Source: JBCBCP01 sp039817385 (GTDB taxonomy: Bacteria > Pseudomonadota > Alphaproteobacteria > Rhodobacterales > Rhodobacteraceae). Taken from it: DNA of 64,000 nt. Every line of letters starts with the position of its first letter. Within the stretch, counting starts at the first letter, position 1. The notes beneath the pieces are model-generated. The model ran no database searches. It saw nothing but the letters and a program-made list of their open reading frames with translations, and was not told the origin of the DNA. Location of the stretch: contig JBCBVY010000004.1 in the NCBI GenBank assembly GCA_039817385.1, positions 62,001-126,000 on the forward strand, read 5' to 3'. Shown here piece by piece: positions 1-8,103 of this stretch. Position numbers and translations under genes: made by a program.

Positions 1-99
1 CGCCGCTTCCGTCGCGGCGCGCTGAAATATATCTGCGCGGCAGTATTTTCCCCTTGCAGCCCCGCCGCGGCATTTGTAGATACCGCTCACCAAAAGGAA

Positions 100-174
100 G
101 CGGGCGTAGCTCAGGGGTAGAGCATTACCTTGCCAAGGTAAGGGTCGGGCGTTCGAATCGCCTCGCCCGCTCCA
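100..174 (+). tRNA. tRNA-Gly (GCC anticodon)
   Basis: The cloverleaf can be drawn directly. The acceptor strands at 100-106 and 164-170 pair over seven bases. The anticodon stem at 125-129/137-141 encloses the loop TTGCCAA, giving anticodon GCC at 132-134, and the T arm contains GTTCGAATC. Discriminator T171 is followed by an encoded CCA at 172-174. It reads glycine GGC/GGU codons. No copy of its 3' end was noticed downstream, so there is no evidence that the following two-gene module entered at this tRNA. Confidence 0.96.
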
Positions 175-514
175 ATTGGGTCCTCCATACAAATGTGTAT
201 AGACGCGAACGGCTGTTAGGCGTTTTGGGCCGGACGGGCCTGACCCCGTCCATCGCAGCATGCGGCGTCCCCTCCGAGGTCCGCTTTGCGCCCGCTGCCG
301 CCACGCCGCCATATCAACACGTGCTGCACATCGTACTGGTGAATACATCGCTGCCAGTCTCCGACATGCAGTCGGGATTTTCTCCCGCGGCTTTGTGTTC
401 GGCGCATGCCGCTCCCACTTGGGGATGGACCGACTCACCCTGCGTGAGGTATGCTACCTCCAGTAGTACTGCATTTTTCTGAACCAATTGTTGTTTTCAA
501 ACAGGGGATTTCCG
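175..514. other. Gap between tRNA-Gly and first gene
   Basis: This stretch of about 340 bases has no convincing gene. The open frames crossing it have Arg/Cys-rich, low-complexity translations typical of non-coding high-GC DNA. It should carry the promoter of the downstream two-gene module. The last 60 bases are AT-richer and end in an AGGGGA ribosome-binding site about eight bases before the ATG at 515. Confidence 0.5.
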
Positions 515-2488
515 ATGCCTGGAGCTGCATTCCATTTAACATTGCTCGATCTGTCCATAGACGCTTTATCCAGCGGATCGGCCGCTGATCAGGCCATCGC
601 CAAGACAATGAACGACCATCGCGAATTCGCAGCGCTGGGCGCAATCGGGACCGAGATGCTGCGCTATCGCCCGATTGCAAAGGACGCGGTCGACACGATT
701 GAGACCGCGGATTTGAGTAGCCTGCCCCAAGCCGACCAAGAGGCGGTGATCCAGGCGGTTTTCCCCAACCCCGAGATGGCGGCCTACGCGGTTGCCTTTC
801 GGCAGATCCTGCCGTTTTACAGCGAAATCACGGAGATCCAGCAAACGCTGGCCGACCTCGCGACCGCGGCGGACAATGAAGATGTGAACGCGTTGCAGGC
901 ACTGCAATCCGACGCCGAAGGGCTGCAGGCAAAGTTCCAGAACCTGCAGGGGCTGACCGACGCTATCACCAAGACCTACGCGGCCGGGGCTCTGGGCGCG
1001 GTTGGGGGGCTTCCCCCGATCCAGGCGCAGCCGTCGCTGCCGGCGGCGACATGGCGCACATGGGAATACATGCGCTGGAAAACGACCGGTGACTTTGCCG
1101 CGGATCTTCTCAAACAAGCGGATGCTTTGGGCGACGATCAGCTGCGTGCCTATGCCTACGGCTACATGACCCATGTCGGCGGCGCGGCCATCGGCGAGCC
1201 GTTCTGCAATTCCATAACCGGGGGCCCCTATAGAACGCATTGGTGGCGCAACAAATATGTCCGCAACCATGTCGACGCGTGGACCCACGGCCGCTACCAA
1301 ACCCCTGCGACAATGGCTGGCGACACGCCAACACCGCCCTATGCGGATTGGACAAGCCTCTGCGGCGCGACGCTCGACAAATTGGTCGACATTGACGGCA
1401 TCACCGGCAAGGACGCCGTCGATGCAGTGATCAACAACGCAATGCCTGCGACCCCTGGGTTCGACAAGGTGGCGAACCTCCTCAAAAACTCGGTCGCGAA
1501 CGTGTATGGCGGGTTTGGACAACTCCAAGCTCCGCCGGAGGAAATCAGCGATGAGGCGGCGCTGCGCGAAGCATATGTCGGCCTGCTCTCCGTGCTGCAT
1601 TTCATGACCGGAGACTCGCCGCTTTGTTTCACACCGCTCGGCCCTCCCCCGCCGGGGTCCGAGACCCCGCCGGACTGGTATGGCTCCGGTGGGTCGGGAA
1701 CGACGCCGTCCAATCCCAGCCCCGGCGGCGGCGGCGGCCCAAGCGGTACGACCGTCGCGGCCACGGTGACGGCGATTGTCGCCGCGATCCTCGCAGTGCT
1801 GGCGATCGTTTTTGCAAGCCTCATCCTCGCCGCCGCTGCCGCGGCCGCGGCGATTGTGGCCATCATCCTCTTTGCCATCGGGCCTGGCGGGCCGGAATGG
1901 GAGGAGGTGCGCACCAACATCTACTGGATGCGCATGCAGCTCCAGCAGGCGCTGATCGCGTTGCAGGATGCGCTGGTAACCGGCGGGCTGGGCTACCCCC
2001 AACCCATCCGCCTCGGCACTGCGCCCGCCGGTCCCAACGATCCCTGGCAGCCAGTGACCGATCAGGATGGCGTCGCGCTGACGCGCAGCCGCGAAGGCCG
2101 CTATCCTTTCCGCATGCAGGGCCTGCCGCCGCAGGGCGGCCAACCGGCCCTGCCGCCCGATGGAGGCTATCTGCGCGACCCCACAGACGCGCCGGAACTG
2201 CCGCCGACCCGCTCGCTTTTCGCGCAGGGCAGCTATGCGGATAACATCATCGATGGCGCGGGGCTTGCCAATGGCGGCATGATGACAGATCTCGGCCTGT
2301 TCCCCACGCGCGACCAGGATTTCGGCGGCGCGCTGGAGAACGCGTTGGATATCATCCGCAACGGCGCGCAGGGCCTGTCAAGCTACAATCTCGATGGCGA
2401 TCGCGGCTATGGCTGGAAGACGTGGCGACCAAAACTGGGAAGCGCCCCCGCCGATGCGACGCAGCCCGTTCAGGAGGTTCCGGAATGA
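515..2488 (+). CDS. Zinc-dependent phospholipase C-like protein with C-terminal membrane segment
   Basis: The 657-residue protein begins MPGAAFHLTLLD and continues to LGAIGTEMLRY. A later block contains YMTHVGG, GGPYRTHWW and RNHVDAWTHG. These spaced histidines and the PG-x3-H opening resemble the helical zinc-dependent phospholipase C/D fold. A Gly/Pro-rich linker precedes a strongly hydrophobic Ala/Ile/Val stretch at about residues 410-460, long enough for one or two membrane spans, and then a soluble tail. The ATG at 515, with AGGGGA upstream, is preferred over a TTG nine codons earlier. There is no signal peptide. Its ATGA overlap with the next gene suggests coupled translation and a shared role. 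The substrate is unknown and catalysis is inferred from the fold only. Confidence 0.6.
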   Translation: MPGAAFHLTLLDLSIDALSSGSAADQAIAKTMNDHREFAALGAIGTEMLRYRPIAKDAVDTIETADLSSLPQADQEAVIQAVFPNPEMAAYAVAFRQILPFYSEITEIQQTLADLATAADNEDVNALQALQSDAEGLQAKFQNLQGLTDAITKTYAAGALGAVGGLPPIQAQPSLPAATWRTWEYMRWKTTGDFAADLLKQADALGDDQLRAYAYGYMTHVGGAAIGEPFCNSITGGPYRTHWWRNKYVRNHVDAWTHGRYQTPATMAGDTPTPPYADWTSLCGATLDKLVDIDGITGKDAVDAVINNAMPATPGFDKVANLLKNSVANVYGGFGQLQAPPEEISDEAALREAYVGLLSVLHFMTGDSPLCFTPLGPPPPGSETPPDWYGSGGSGTTPSNPSPGGGGGPSGTTVAATVTAIVAAILAVLAIVFASLILAAAAAAAAIVAIILFAIGPGGPEWEEVRTNIYWMRMQLQQALIALQDALVTGGLGYPQPIRLGTAPAGPNDPWQPVTDQDGVALTRSREGRYPFRMQGLPPQGGQPALPPDGGYLRDPTDAPELPPTRSLFAQGSYADNIIDGAGLANGGMMTDLGLFPTRDQDFGGALENALDIIRNGAQGLSSYNLDGDRGYGWKTWRPKLGSAPADATQPVQEVPE

Positions 2489-3663
2489 AACGCCGCGACG
2501 ATGACAACTCTGGCAAAGACACTGAAAAACCCGGCCTCTATTCGGGCCGCAAGAGCTCAATGGAGGACACCAAGGAGCGGGAGCGCGAGGATCCCAGGGA
2601 CGAGGGCAAAGACGAGGGCAAGGAAGAGTGGGACGGCAAGGTGCCGCCCGTTCCCTACACACCTTGGCCCTTCCCGCTTCCGGATTACCGAATTCATGGC
2701 AAGGGCGATGACGATCATCCTGTCTATACGCCCTATCTGTTCCTCAACCATGAGGATCCAAACGTGCCGGGCAGTCCGTTCTGGCTGTCACCCGATATCT
2801 GGGTGACCAGTTCGCTGGGGATCAACCAGCCCGAGGAGGGCAAGCCAAACCAGATTTTTGCCCGGGTCCACAATGCCGGGTTGATGGACGCACTCAATGT
2901 CAACGTGCGCTTTTATTGGGCTGACCCCTCCGCCGCGATCACCGATGCAAACGTCACGCCGATCGGTGGTGACCCGGCGGCGGCAACGGCAACCGGCGTT
3001 TACATCCCGTCCCCTGCGGGGCCGGGGCAGGACAGCGCCGTGATGGTCCAATGCCCCGTGGACTGGTTTCCTGAAAAGATCGCCCATCAATGCCTGCTGG
3101 TGAAAGCCTGGGCGCCGGGAATTGACCCGAATACCCCGCCCTACGAGCCGGTGCTGGACCCGATAAACGACCGCCACTCGGCCCAGCGCAACACCAATGT
3201 CGTGTTGCTGCCGCCCGGCGCGGAAATGCAGATGGTGGTGAAGATCCTCAACATCAGCCGCTTCGCGCAGGAAGCGCGGATTGTGGTGCGCGCGCTGCCC
3301 GGAGAGCTGGCTTTGGCCCAAGCCAGGGCCATGCAGATCAAAGGTGCCGCTGAGTTCCGCCCCGGTCGGCTGCCGCTCCCGGTCAAGGCGGAGCTGTCGG
3401 AAGAGGCGATGTTTCTGCGCCACGAGGCGGAAACCTTTGCCCGGCTGATGCAAGCGAAAGAGGCGCAAGACCCAGCGAAGGAGCCGGGCGAGCCTGTGAT
3501 CGTCATCGACACCGCGCTAAAGGCGTTCGAACAGCGTGATCTGCACTTCCAAGCGGTCATACCCGGAAACGACGCCGCCGGCAGCGTCTATGCCTTTGAT
3601 ATTGCACAATACCTAGGCGGTCTGCGTACAGGTGGCTACACGGCCATGTTGATCGTGGGTTGA
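2485..3663 (+). CDS. CARDB-like adhesion/beta-sandwich domain protein, partner of the preceding gene
   Basis: This 392-residue protein has a charged Asp/Lys/Glu-rich N terminus of about 60 residues with no signal peptide. Then follows a segment of the type SPDIWVTSS, KPNQIFARVHNAG and VNVRFYWADPS. Such repeats of hydrophobic strands around N-x-G are typical of CARDB-like immunoglobulin folds that mediate binding. The C-terminal half (about 240-392) has a second beta-rich region and a helical, Glu/Ala-rich stretch. The ATG at 2485 overlaps the stop of the upstream gene by four bases and has the ribosome-binding site AGGAGG. It probably works with the upstream phospholipase-like protein, but the function is not recognised. 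Confidence 0.55.
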   Translation: MKRRDDDNSGKDTEKPGLYSGRKSSMEDTKEREREDPRDEGKDEGKEEWDGKVPPVPYTPWPFPLPDYRIHGKGDDDHPVYTPYLFLNHEDPNVPGSPFWLSPDIWVTSSLGINQPEEGKPNQIFARVHNAGLMDALNVNVRFYWADPSAAITDANVTPIGGDPAAATATGVYIPSPAGPGQDSAVMVQCPVDWFPEKIAHQCLLVKAWAPGIDPNTPPYEPVLDPINDRHSAQRNTNVVLLPPGAEMQMVVKILNISRFAQEARIVVRALPGELALAQARAMQIKGAAEFRPGRLPLPVKAELSEEAMFLRHEAETFARLMQAKEAQDPAKEPGEPVIVIDTALKAFEQRDLHFQAVIPGNDAAGSVYAFDIAQYLGGLRTGGYTAMLIVG

Positions 3664-4286
3664 TGCAAGAGCCTTCGTGACGCCCGAGCTTGCCTCGGAC
3701 GTCCGTTTCGTTCGCATACGGCCTAATCGCCATCGCCTCGGCTTTGCATGCGCGGCGCATGTTGGCACTGTTTGGTGCCGCTGCAGCATTCCGGCCTTTC
3801 GCCGAACGCCAGCTATGGGCCGTTCTTGCGCGCACGCGCGCGCGGCGATCCAGAAAAGGCAAGGTCGGACTGCGCGCGTCGGCGCGAGGATTGCGACGCG
3901 GCCCTGCCCAAGCGCGGGCGACCGACCAGACGCGCTGGCAGGCGCGGTCTCATCATCCAGGAGGGCGGCGCGGCAGGTATCGGCCACCTCGGGCGCTGAT
4001 CCAACGTGCGCATTGCGCTTCTTCGGCGGGCAAAAAAGTGCTGGCGTTAAATCCCTTCTGGTTTGGTGAAATCGCGGTAAGACACCACGGCCCTCGCGGA
4101 TGAAACGCCTCAAAAGACTCAATGGCTTCGCCTGCACACGCGAGTTTTGTGCGCATCGCGGTGCTGCCCCGCATCCCCAAGCAGCCTGGGACACAAGAGC
4201 CGTACTGCGCTGCGCGTGCTGATCAAGATCAAAACCACCCCTGCCCGCAGAACGACCCACCTGCGCGGCGCGCCGTCTGACGGTGC
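3664..4286. other. 620-base convergent gap, no supported gene
   Basis: This lies between the 3' ends of the two-gene module and the minus-strand Lrp-type gene. Several open frames cross it on both strands. Their translations are Arg/Ala/Cys-rich, overlap each other and show no recognisable domain, start-site signal or membrane pattern. It may be decayed coding DNA or an intergenic region. Unlike other convergent gaps here, no copy of the dispersed hairpin repeats is obvious in it. Confidence 0.45.
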
Positions 4287-4526
4287 CTAGAACGCCTTGA
4301 ACGTCATCGTGGTGAGCGAGCGTTCGATCCCCTCGATCGTCAGCAATTCATCGTTGATGAACTTGCCCACATCCGCGCCCTCCGGGATATACAGTTTCAT
4401 CAGCAGGTCATATTCGCCCGAGGTCGAATAAAGCTCCGAATGCAGCTCCCGCAGGGCGATCTCTTCGGCCACCTTGTAAGTGGTCCCGGGGCGGCAGCGG
4501 ATCTGGACAAAAACGCACGTCGTCAT
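4287..4526 (-). CDS. Stand-alone Lrp/AsnC ligand-binding (RAM) domain protein
   Basis: At 79 residues this is only the effector-binding half of an Lrp/AsnC regulator, with no helix-turn-helix. The sequence opens MTTCVFVQIRC, continues with SGEYDLLMKLY and ends ERSLTTMTFKAF, which matches the beta-alpha-beta-beta-alpha-beta RAM fold. Single-domain members of this family are known and may bind amino acids or pair with full-length regulators. It is divergent from hisB with a 93-base spacer, so both genes share a promoter region. A role in amino-acid sensing is inferred, not shown. Confidence 0.85.
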   Translation of the reverse strand: MTTCVFVQIRCRPGTTYKVAEEIALRELHSELYSTSGEYDLLMKLYIPEGADVGKFINDELLTIEGIERSLTTMTFKAF

Positions 4527-4619
4527 GACACATGCTTGTCACAGCGCCGCCCGCGGCGCAATGGCTTGGCCTGCCCGCGCCGCGCGCCTATAAGGCGCCC
4601 GAGCTTCAGGGAGGCGCCG

Positions 4620-5207
4620 ATGCGCACCGCAACCATCACCCGCGCCACCGCGGAAACCGACATCCGGGTCGAGATCGACCTCGACGGCACCGGCACCTAT
4701 GACAACCAGACCGGGGTCGGCTTTTTCGACCACATGCTGGACCAGTTGGCACGCCACGCGCTGATCGACATGAAAGTGCGCTGCACTGGGGACGTGCACA
4801 TCGACGATCACCACACCGTGGAGGATGTGGGCATCGCGCTGGGCCGCGCCCTGAGCGAGGCGATGGGCGACAAGCGCGGCATTGTCCGCTACGGCGCGTG
4901 CCTTCTGCCGATGGACGACGCGTTGGTGCGCTGCGCGCTGGACCTGTCGGGCCGGCCTTTCCTGGTGTGGAACGTGGCCCTGCCCACGCCCAAGATCGGC
5001 ACGTTCGACACTGAACTCGTGCGCGAGTTCTTCCAGGCGTTCAGCACCCACGGGGGCATCACGCTGCACGTGGACATGCTGCACGGCCTCAACAGCCACC
5101 ACATCGCCGAAGCGGTCTTCAAATCCGTCGCCCGCGCCCTGCGCGACGCGCTTGAGACAGACCCGCGCAAATCAGGCGACATCCCTTCGACAAAGGGCAC
5201 GCTGTGA
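4620..5207 (+). CDS. hisB: Imidazoleglycerol-phosphate dehydratase
   Basis: The enzyme catalyses dehydration of imidazole-glycerol phosphate in histidine biosynthesis. The 195-residue protein has the family landmarks GTGTYDNQTGVGFFDHMLDQ, HIDDHHTVEDVGIALG and LNSHHIAEAVFK, which supply the metal-binding histidines. It is the monofunctional form, without the HisN phosphatase domain of enterobacteria. The ATG at 4620 follows GGGAGGCGCCG. The stop overlaps the hisH GTG start by four bases (GTGA). Confidence 0.97.
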   Translation: MRTATITRATAETDIRVEIDLDGTGTYDNQTGVGFFDHMLDQLARHALIDMKVRCTGDVHIDDHHTVEDVGIALGRALSEAMGDKRGIVRYGACLLPMDDALVRCALDLSGRPFLVWNVALPTPKIGTFDTELVREFFQAFSTHGGITLHVDMLHGLNSHHIAEAVFKSVARALRDALETDPRKSGDIPSTKGTL

Positions 5208-5842
5208 GCGGGCGCACGGTCCTGATAGACTACGAAAGCGGCAACCTGCATTCCGCGGCCAAAGCGTTTGAACGCATGGCGCGCGAGACGGGCGGCGAGG
5301 TGATCGTGACGGCAAATGCGGACATCGTCGCCAAGGCCGACCGGATCGTCCTGCCGGGCGACGGCGCCTTTCCCGCCTGCATGGCAGCCTTGCGGGCCTC
5401 CGGCACGCTGGAGGCGCTGCGCAGCGCTGTCGAGGCCCGCGGCACGCCTTTCCTCGGTATCTGCGTCGGGATGCAGCTGATGGCGCAGCTGGGCCGGGAA
5501 TACGTGGACACCCCGGGCCTGGGCTGGATCGACGGCGAGGTGGTGCATATCGTGCCCGAAGACGATGCGCTGAAGATCCCGCATATGGGCTGGAACGATC
5601 TGATCATCACGCAATCGCACCCGGTGCTGAAGGGGCTGACGACAGGCGATCACGCCTATTTCGTGCACTCCTACCAGATGCAGATGCACGCCCCACAGCA
5701 GCGCATCGCCCACGTCTCCTATGGCGGCGATGTCACCGCGATTGTCGGCACCGGCAACATGATCGGCACCCAGTTCCACCCGGAAAAAAGCCAGCAGGTC
5801 GGCCTGCGCCTGATCGCCAACTTCCTGCGCTGGACCCCCTGA
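5204..5842 (+). CDS. hisH: Imidazole glycerol phosphate synthase, glutamine amidotransferase subunit
   Basis: HisH hydrolyses glutamine and channels ammonia to HisF. The triad of a class I amidotransferase is visible: nucleophile Cys87 in LGICVGMQL, with His192 and Glu194 in FHPEKSQ. Length is 212 residues, normal for the family. It starts with GTG inside the end of hisB. Its partner hisF lies about 2.3 kb downstream, separated by a repeat block, a minus-strand DUF2147 gene and hisA. Confidence 0.97.
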   Translation: MSGRTVLIDYESGNLHSAAKAFERMARETGGEVIVTANADIVAKADRIVLPGDGAFPACMAALRASGTLEALRSAVEARGTPFLGICVGMQLMAQLGREYVDTPGLGWIDGEVVHIVPEDDALKIPHMGWNDLIITQSHPVLKGLTTGDHAYFVHSYQMQMHAPQQRIAHVSYGGDVTAIVGTGNMIGTQFHPEKSQQVGLRLIANFLRWTP

Positions 5843-5860
5843 GCCGCCGGACGCCCTATA

Positions 5861-5887
5861 CCGCCCGCACCCAAGGGGCGGGGCTTT
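5861..5887 (+). terminator. Weak intrinsic terminator after hisH
   Basis: CCGCCC at 5861-5866 pairs with GGGCGG at 5876-5881, followed by GGCTTTTC. The stem is six bases and the T run only four, so termination would be partial. It stands 19 bases after the hisH stop. Confidence 0.45.
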
Positions 5888-5900
5888 TCAACACTTTGGT

Positions 5901-6324
5901 TTCGGAGCCGCCCTCGCTTGATCTCAAAGAGACAGGAGGGGGCGGACGGGTCCAGCTGAAATGCGGAGGCTGCGAGGCGTCTCGGAAACGCTCCGGGGGA
6001 GCGTTTCAGCCGAGCAGGCGCGGAGCGTATTTGGACGTAGCACCCGGAATGTCGGGGGTGCGGCTGCGCATCTCGCTACGCGAAACGCGCCTTGCCGCCG
6101 GTCGTCCTCGCCGTTGCTCGAACGACCTGGAAACCGTATTTCTGCTGGACGTGGCCGACCCCTCCTGTCACGCCAGAGATCAATCGAGGGTGGGTTCGAG
6201 ACCTTGGTTTTGGTGAGACCCGAAGCCAGCAACGCTGACCACTCATGACCAACACCGGCAGCAGAGCGCCCGTTTTGCGACAGCAAAACGCCCCCCTCCA
6301 AGCCAGATTATTTCAAATAATCTG
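5901..6324 (+). repeat. Dispersed structured repeat, copy A (with insert)
   Basis: This copy is near-identical in parts to 9190-9467 and 57281-57563. It starts TTCGGAGCCGCCCTCGCTTG. Inverted arms containing GACAGGAGGGGGCGG and CCCCTCCTGTC can fold into a long imperfect hairpin. Two short hairpins follow: CGTTTTGC/GCAAAACG at 6271-6278/6283-6290 and CAGATTATTT/AAATAATCTG at 6304-6324. Relative to copy B it carries about 145 extra bases in the loop of the long hairpin, and that insert contains a copy of the second module family (6058-6127). It lies between convergent 3' ends (hisH and the DUF2147 gene). Confidence 0.85.
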
Positions 6325-6504
6325 CCCACCCAGCAGATCAGTGGCGCAGCTGCAAATCCCACCGCGCAGCACGTGCCTCGCCACCGGTTGCAACATACGG
6401 GGCTGTTGCAAGCCTATCGCGCGATGGATCAACCGTGTGGCTGCGCATCCCGCTGCGCGGCACGCGCCTTGCCACGGGTCGAAAAAGACGGGACTTTTTC
6501 GACC
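6325..6504 (+). repeat. Second-module repeat with strong terminal hairpins
   Basis: Two related modules lie in tandem. Each has a GCC(T)(T/C)GCCAC-like core followed by a hairpin of different sequence. The first is TTGCAACA/TGTTGCAA at 6388-6395/6404-6411. The second is GGTCGAAAAAG/CTTTTTCGACC at 6477-6487/6494-6504. The upstream part GTGTGGCTGCGCATCCCGCT (6435 on) matches 6058 on and, more loosely, 57611 on. The last hairpin abuts the stop codon of the minus-strand gene, so it may terminate transcripts from either side. Confidence 0.75.
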
Positions 6505-6881
6505 TATTTCACCCGCGTCCAGCTTTGCGACCGGCAGATCGGCCCGACACAGCCCGAGACCTTGAGCGCGGCGCCGCGCAGCTGCATTTTCGAGCGGTAG
6601 GTTTTGTCCACATCAGGCGCCCAGATGCGGCCACCGGAATAGGCGCCATTGCCCTTGGCCTGCATGTCCCAGATGATCCGCTCGCCCACGATAGACGTGT
6701 TTGCGTTACCAAGGACCTTCGCGATGGTGCCGCAGATCGACGCGCCGCACGGCGCGATGTCGACGTGCAGATAACCGCCCGTCTCGCCCGTTTCCGTCTT
6801 CCACGTCCCCGCAACCGGGTCCGCCGCAGCGCCCGCCGCAAACCCAAGCGCAAGTGCCGCGCCAAGCATCAGCTGTTTCAT
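6504..6881 (-). CDS. DUF2147 family secreted protein
   Basis: The 125-residue protein has a signal peptide (MKQLMLGAALALGFAAGAAA) and a mature domain with DPVAGTWKTE, CGASICGTI, GGRIWAPDVDKTY and KVSGCVGPICRSQSW, the pattern of DUF2147. The four cysteines may form disulfides in the periplasm. The ATG at 6881 is chosen because GGAGG lies just upstream and the signal peptide begins there. The gene sits inside the his region on the opposite strand. Its function is unknown. Confidence 0.85.
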   Translation of the reverse strand: MKQLMLGAALALGFAAGAAADPVAGTWKTETGETGGYLHVDIAPCGASICGTIAKVLGNANTSIVGERIIWDMQAKGNGAYSGGRIWAPDVDKTYRSKMQLRGAALKVSGCVGPICRSQSWTRVK

Positions 6882-7008
6882 GTCATCCTCCCAAAAATGC
6901 CGCGCCCAGCTTGGGCCAGCCGCCCCCGCTCTGGCAAGCCTGACCTCGGGTCGCGTTGCATCGCGCGCGCGCCCGTGGCACAGGGCCAAAAACGCGAAGG
7001 GCAGCCCC

Positions 7009-7725
7009 ATGATCCTCTACCCCGCCATTGACCTCAAAGACGGCGCCGCCGTGCGCCTTGTGCATGGAGAGATGAACAGCGCCACCGTCTTTAACCAAGA
7101 CCCCGCGGCGCAGGCCCGCGCCTTTGTCGCGGCGGGCTGCGAATGGCTGCACCTTGTGGACCTGAACGGCGCTTTCGCCGGCACGCCCGTGAACGCCGCA
7201 CCGGTTGAGGCGATCCTCAAGGCCTGCCCCGTGCCCGCCCAGCTGGGCGGCGGCATCCGTGACATGGCGACCATCGCGGCGTGGCTGGACAAAGGCCTTG
7301 CCCGCGTGATCCTGGGCACGGTTGCGGTCGAAAACCCCGCGCTGGTGCGCGAAGCCGCTGCCGCCTTCCCGGGCCAGGTGGCCGTCGGCATCGACGCGCG
7401 GGGCGGCAAGGTCGCCACCAAGGGCTGGGCCGAGGACACAGATGTGGACGCCACCGACCTCGCCCGCAGCTTTGAAGACGCGGGCGTTGCCGCGCTCATC
7501 TACACCGACATCAACCGCGATGGCGCCATGCAGGGCCCGAACGTGCACGCGACCGAGGCGCTGGCCCGCGCCGTCTCCATCCCGGTGATCGCCTCGGGCG
7601 GTGTGTCATCGCTGGCGGACCTGACGGCTTTGAAGGACACCGGGGTGATCTCTGGCGCAATCTCGGGCCGCGCGCTTTATGACGGCGCGATTGACCTGAC
7701 TGCGGCGCTTGCAGCCTTGGCGTAG
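7009..7725 (+). CDS. hisA: Phosphoribosylformimino-5-aminoimidazole carboxamide ribotide isomerase
   Basis: HisA is the TIM-barrel Amadori isomerase preceding HisF in histidine synthesis. Catalytic Asp8 is in YPAIDLKDG, and the second acid is in YTDINRDGAMQG. Phosphate-binding loops GGGIRD and ASGGVSS are present. At 238 residues it is full length. The ATG at 7009 has AAGGG upstream. It lies divergently from the DUF2147 gene, 127 bases away. Confidence 0.97.
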   Translation: MILYPAIDLKDGAAVRLVHGEMNSATVFNQDPAAQARAFVAAGCEWLHLVDLNGAFAGTPVNAAPVEAILKACPVPAQLGGGIRDMATIAAWLDKGLARVILGTVAVENPALVREAAAAFPGQVAVGIDARGGKVATKGWAEDTDVDATDLARSFEDAGVAALIYTDINRDGAMQGPNVHATEALARAVSIPVIASGGVSSLADLTALKDTGVISGAISGRALYDGAIDLTAALAALA

Positions 7726-8103
7726 CACCCCGGATGGACGCGCGTGTGCTGACCCGCGTTCTGCGCGTCGGTCTGGCGGATGTTTGTCGGACTTGCGGGC
7801 CATGAGTGCGGTGCGCGCGACCAGCGACTGAAAACAACAACACACAGGTGCGCCTCGCGCGCGCGGGCCGTCGCTCTCTTCATCGGCATCAGCAAGGGCG
7901 CCTGCGACGGCACTGCGCTCTTGCGCTATCGCGGCCGCCACATCATGCCCGGTCCGTTTGCAAACGCCTCCCTTCCCGCCTTCGCTCGCATCACCACCGG
8001 CAGGCCCGCGGCAGTCGGCATTGCCGCGGCAGTGGCTCTCATCTGGCACCAGCGCCGCAAATAGGGTCTAGGACAGCGCCATCCGGAGCGTTAAGAGGCC
8101 CCT
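7726..8103. other. 378-base gap between hisA and hisF
   Basis: No supported gene. A 94-codon plus-strand frame (7780-8064) and minus-strand frames cross it, but their compositions are Arg/Ala/Gly-rich without recognisable motifs or ribosome-binding sites. hisF probably has its own promoter here, since most his genes around it overlap or abut. An AAGAGG stands a few bases before the hisF ATG. Confidence 0.45.

Noticed and set aside
54..482. Plus-strand frame of 142 codons spanning tRNA-Gly
   Set aside because: It reads straight through the tRNA gene and has no recognisable protein features.
566..2143. Long minus-strand open frame of 525 codons opposite the phospholipase-like gene
   Set aside because: Arg/His/Gly-rich translation with no domain, fully antisense to a gene with a good ribosome-binding site; typical shadow frame of high-GC DNA.
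3748..4103. Several overlapping plus-strand frames at 3.7-4.1 kb
   Set aside because: All three frames and the opposite strand are open with similar Arg/Ala/Cys-rich content, which is uninformative in GC-rich DNA.
100..4286. Genomic island integrated at the tRNA-Gly 3' end
   Set aside because: No integrase, and no duplicated copy of the tRNA 3' end was seen downstream of the two-gene module.
7780..8064. 94-codon frame between hisA and hisF
   Set aside because: No ribosome-binding site, Arg/Ala-rich and no motif; kept only as an unannotated gap.
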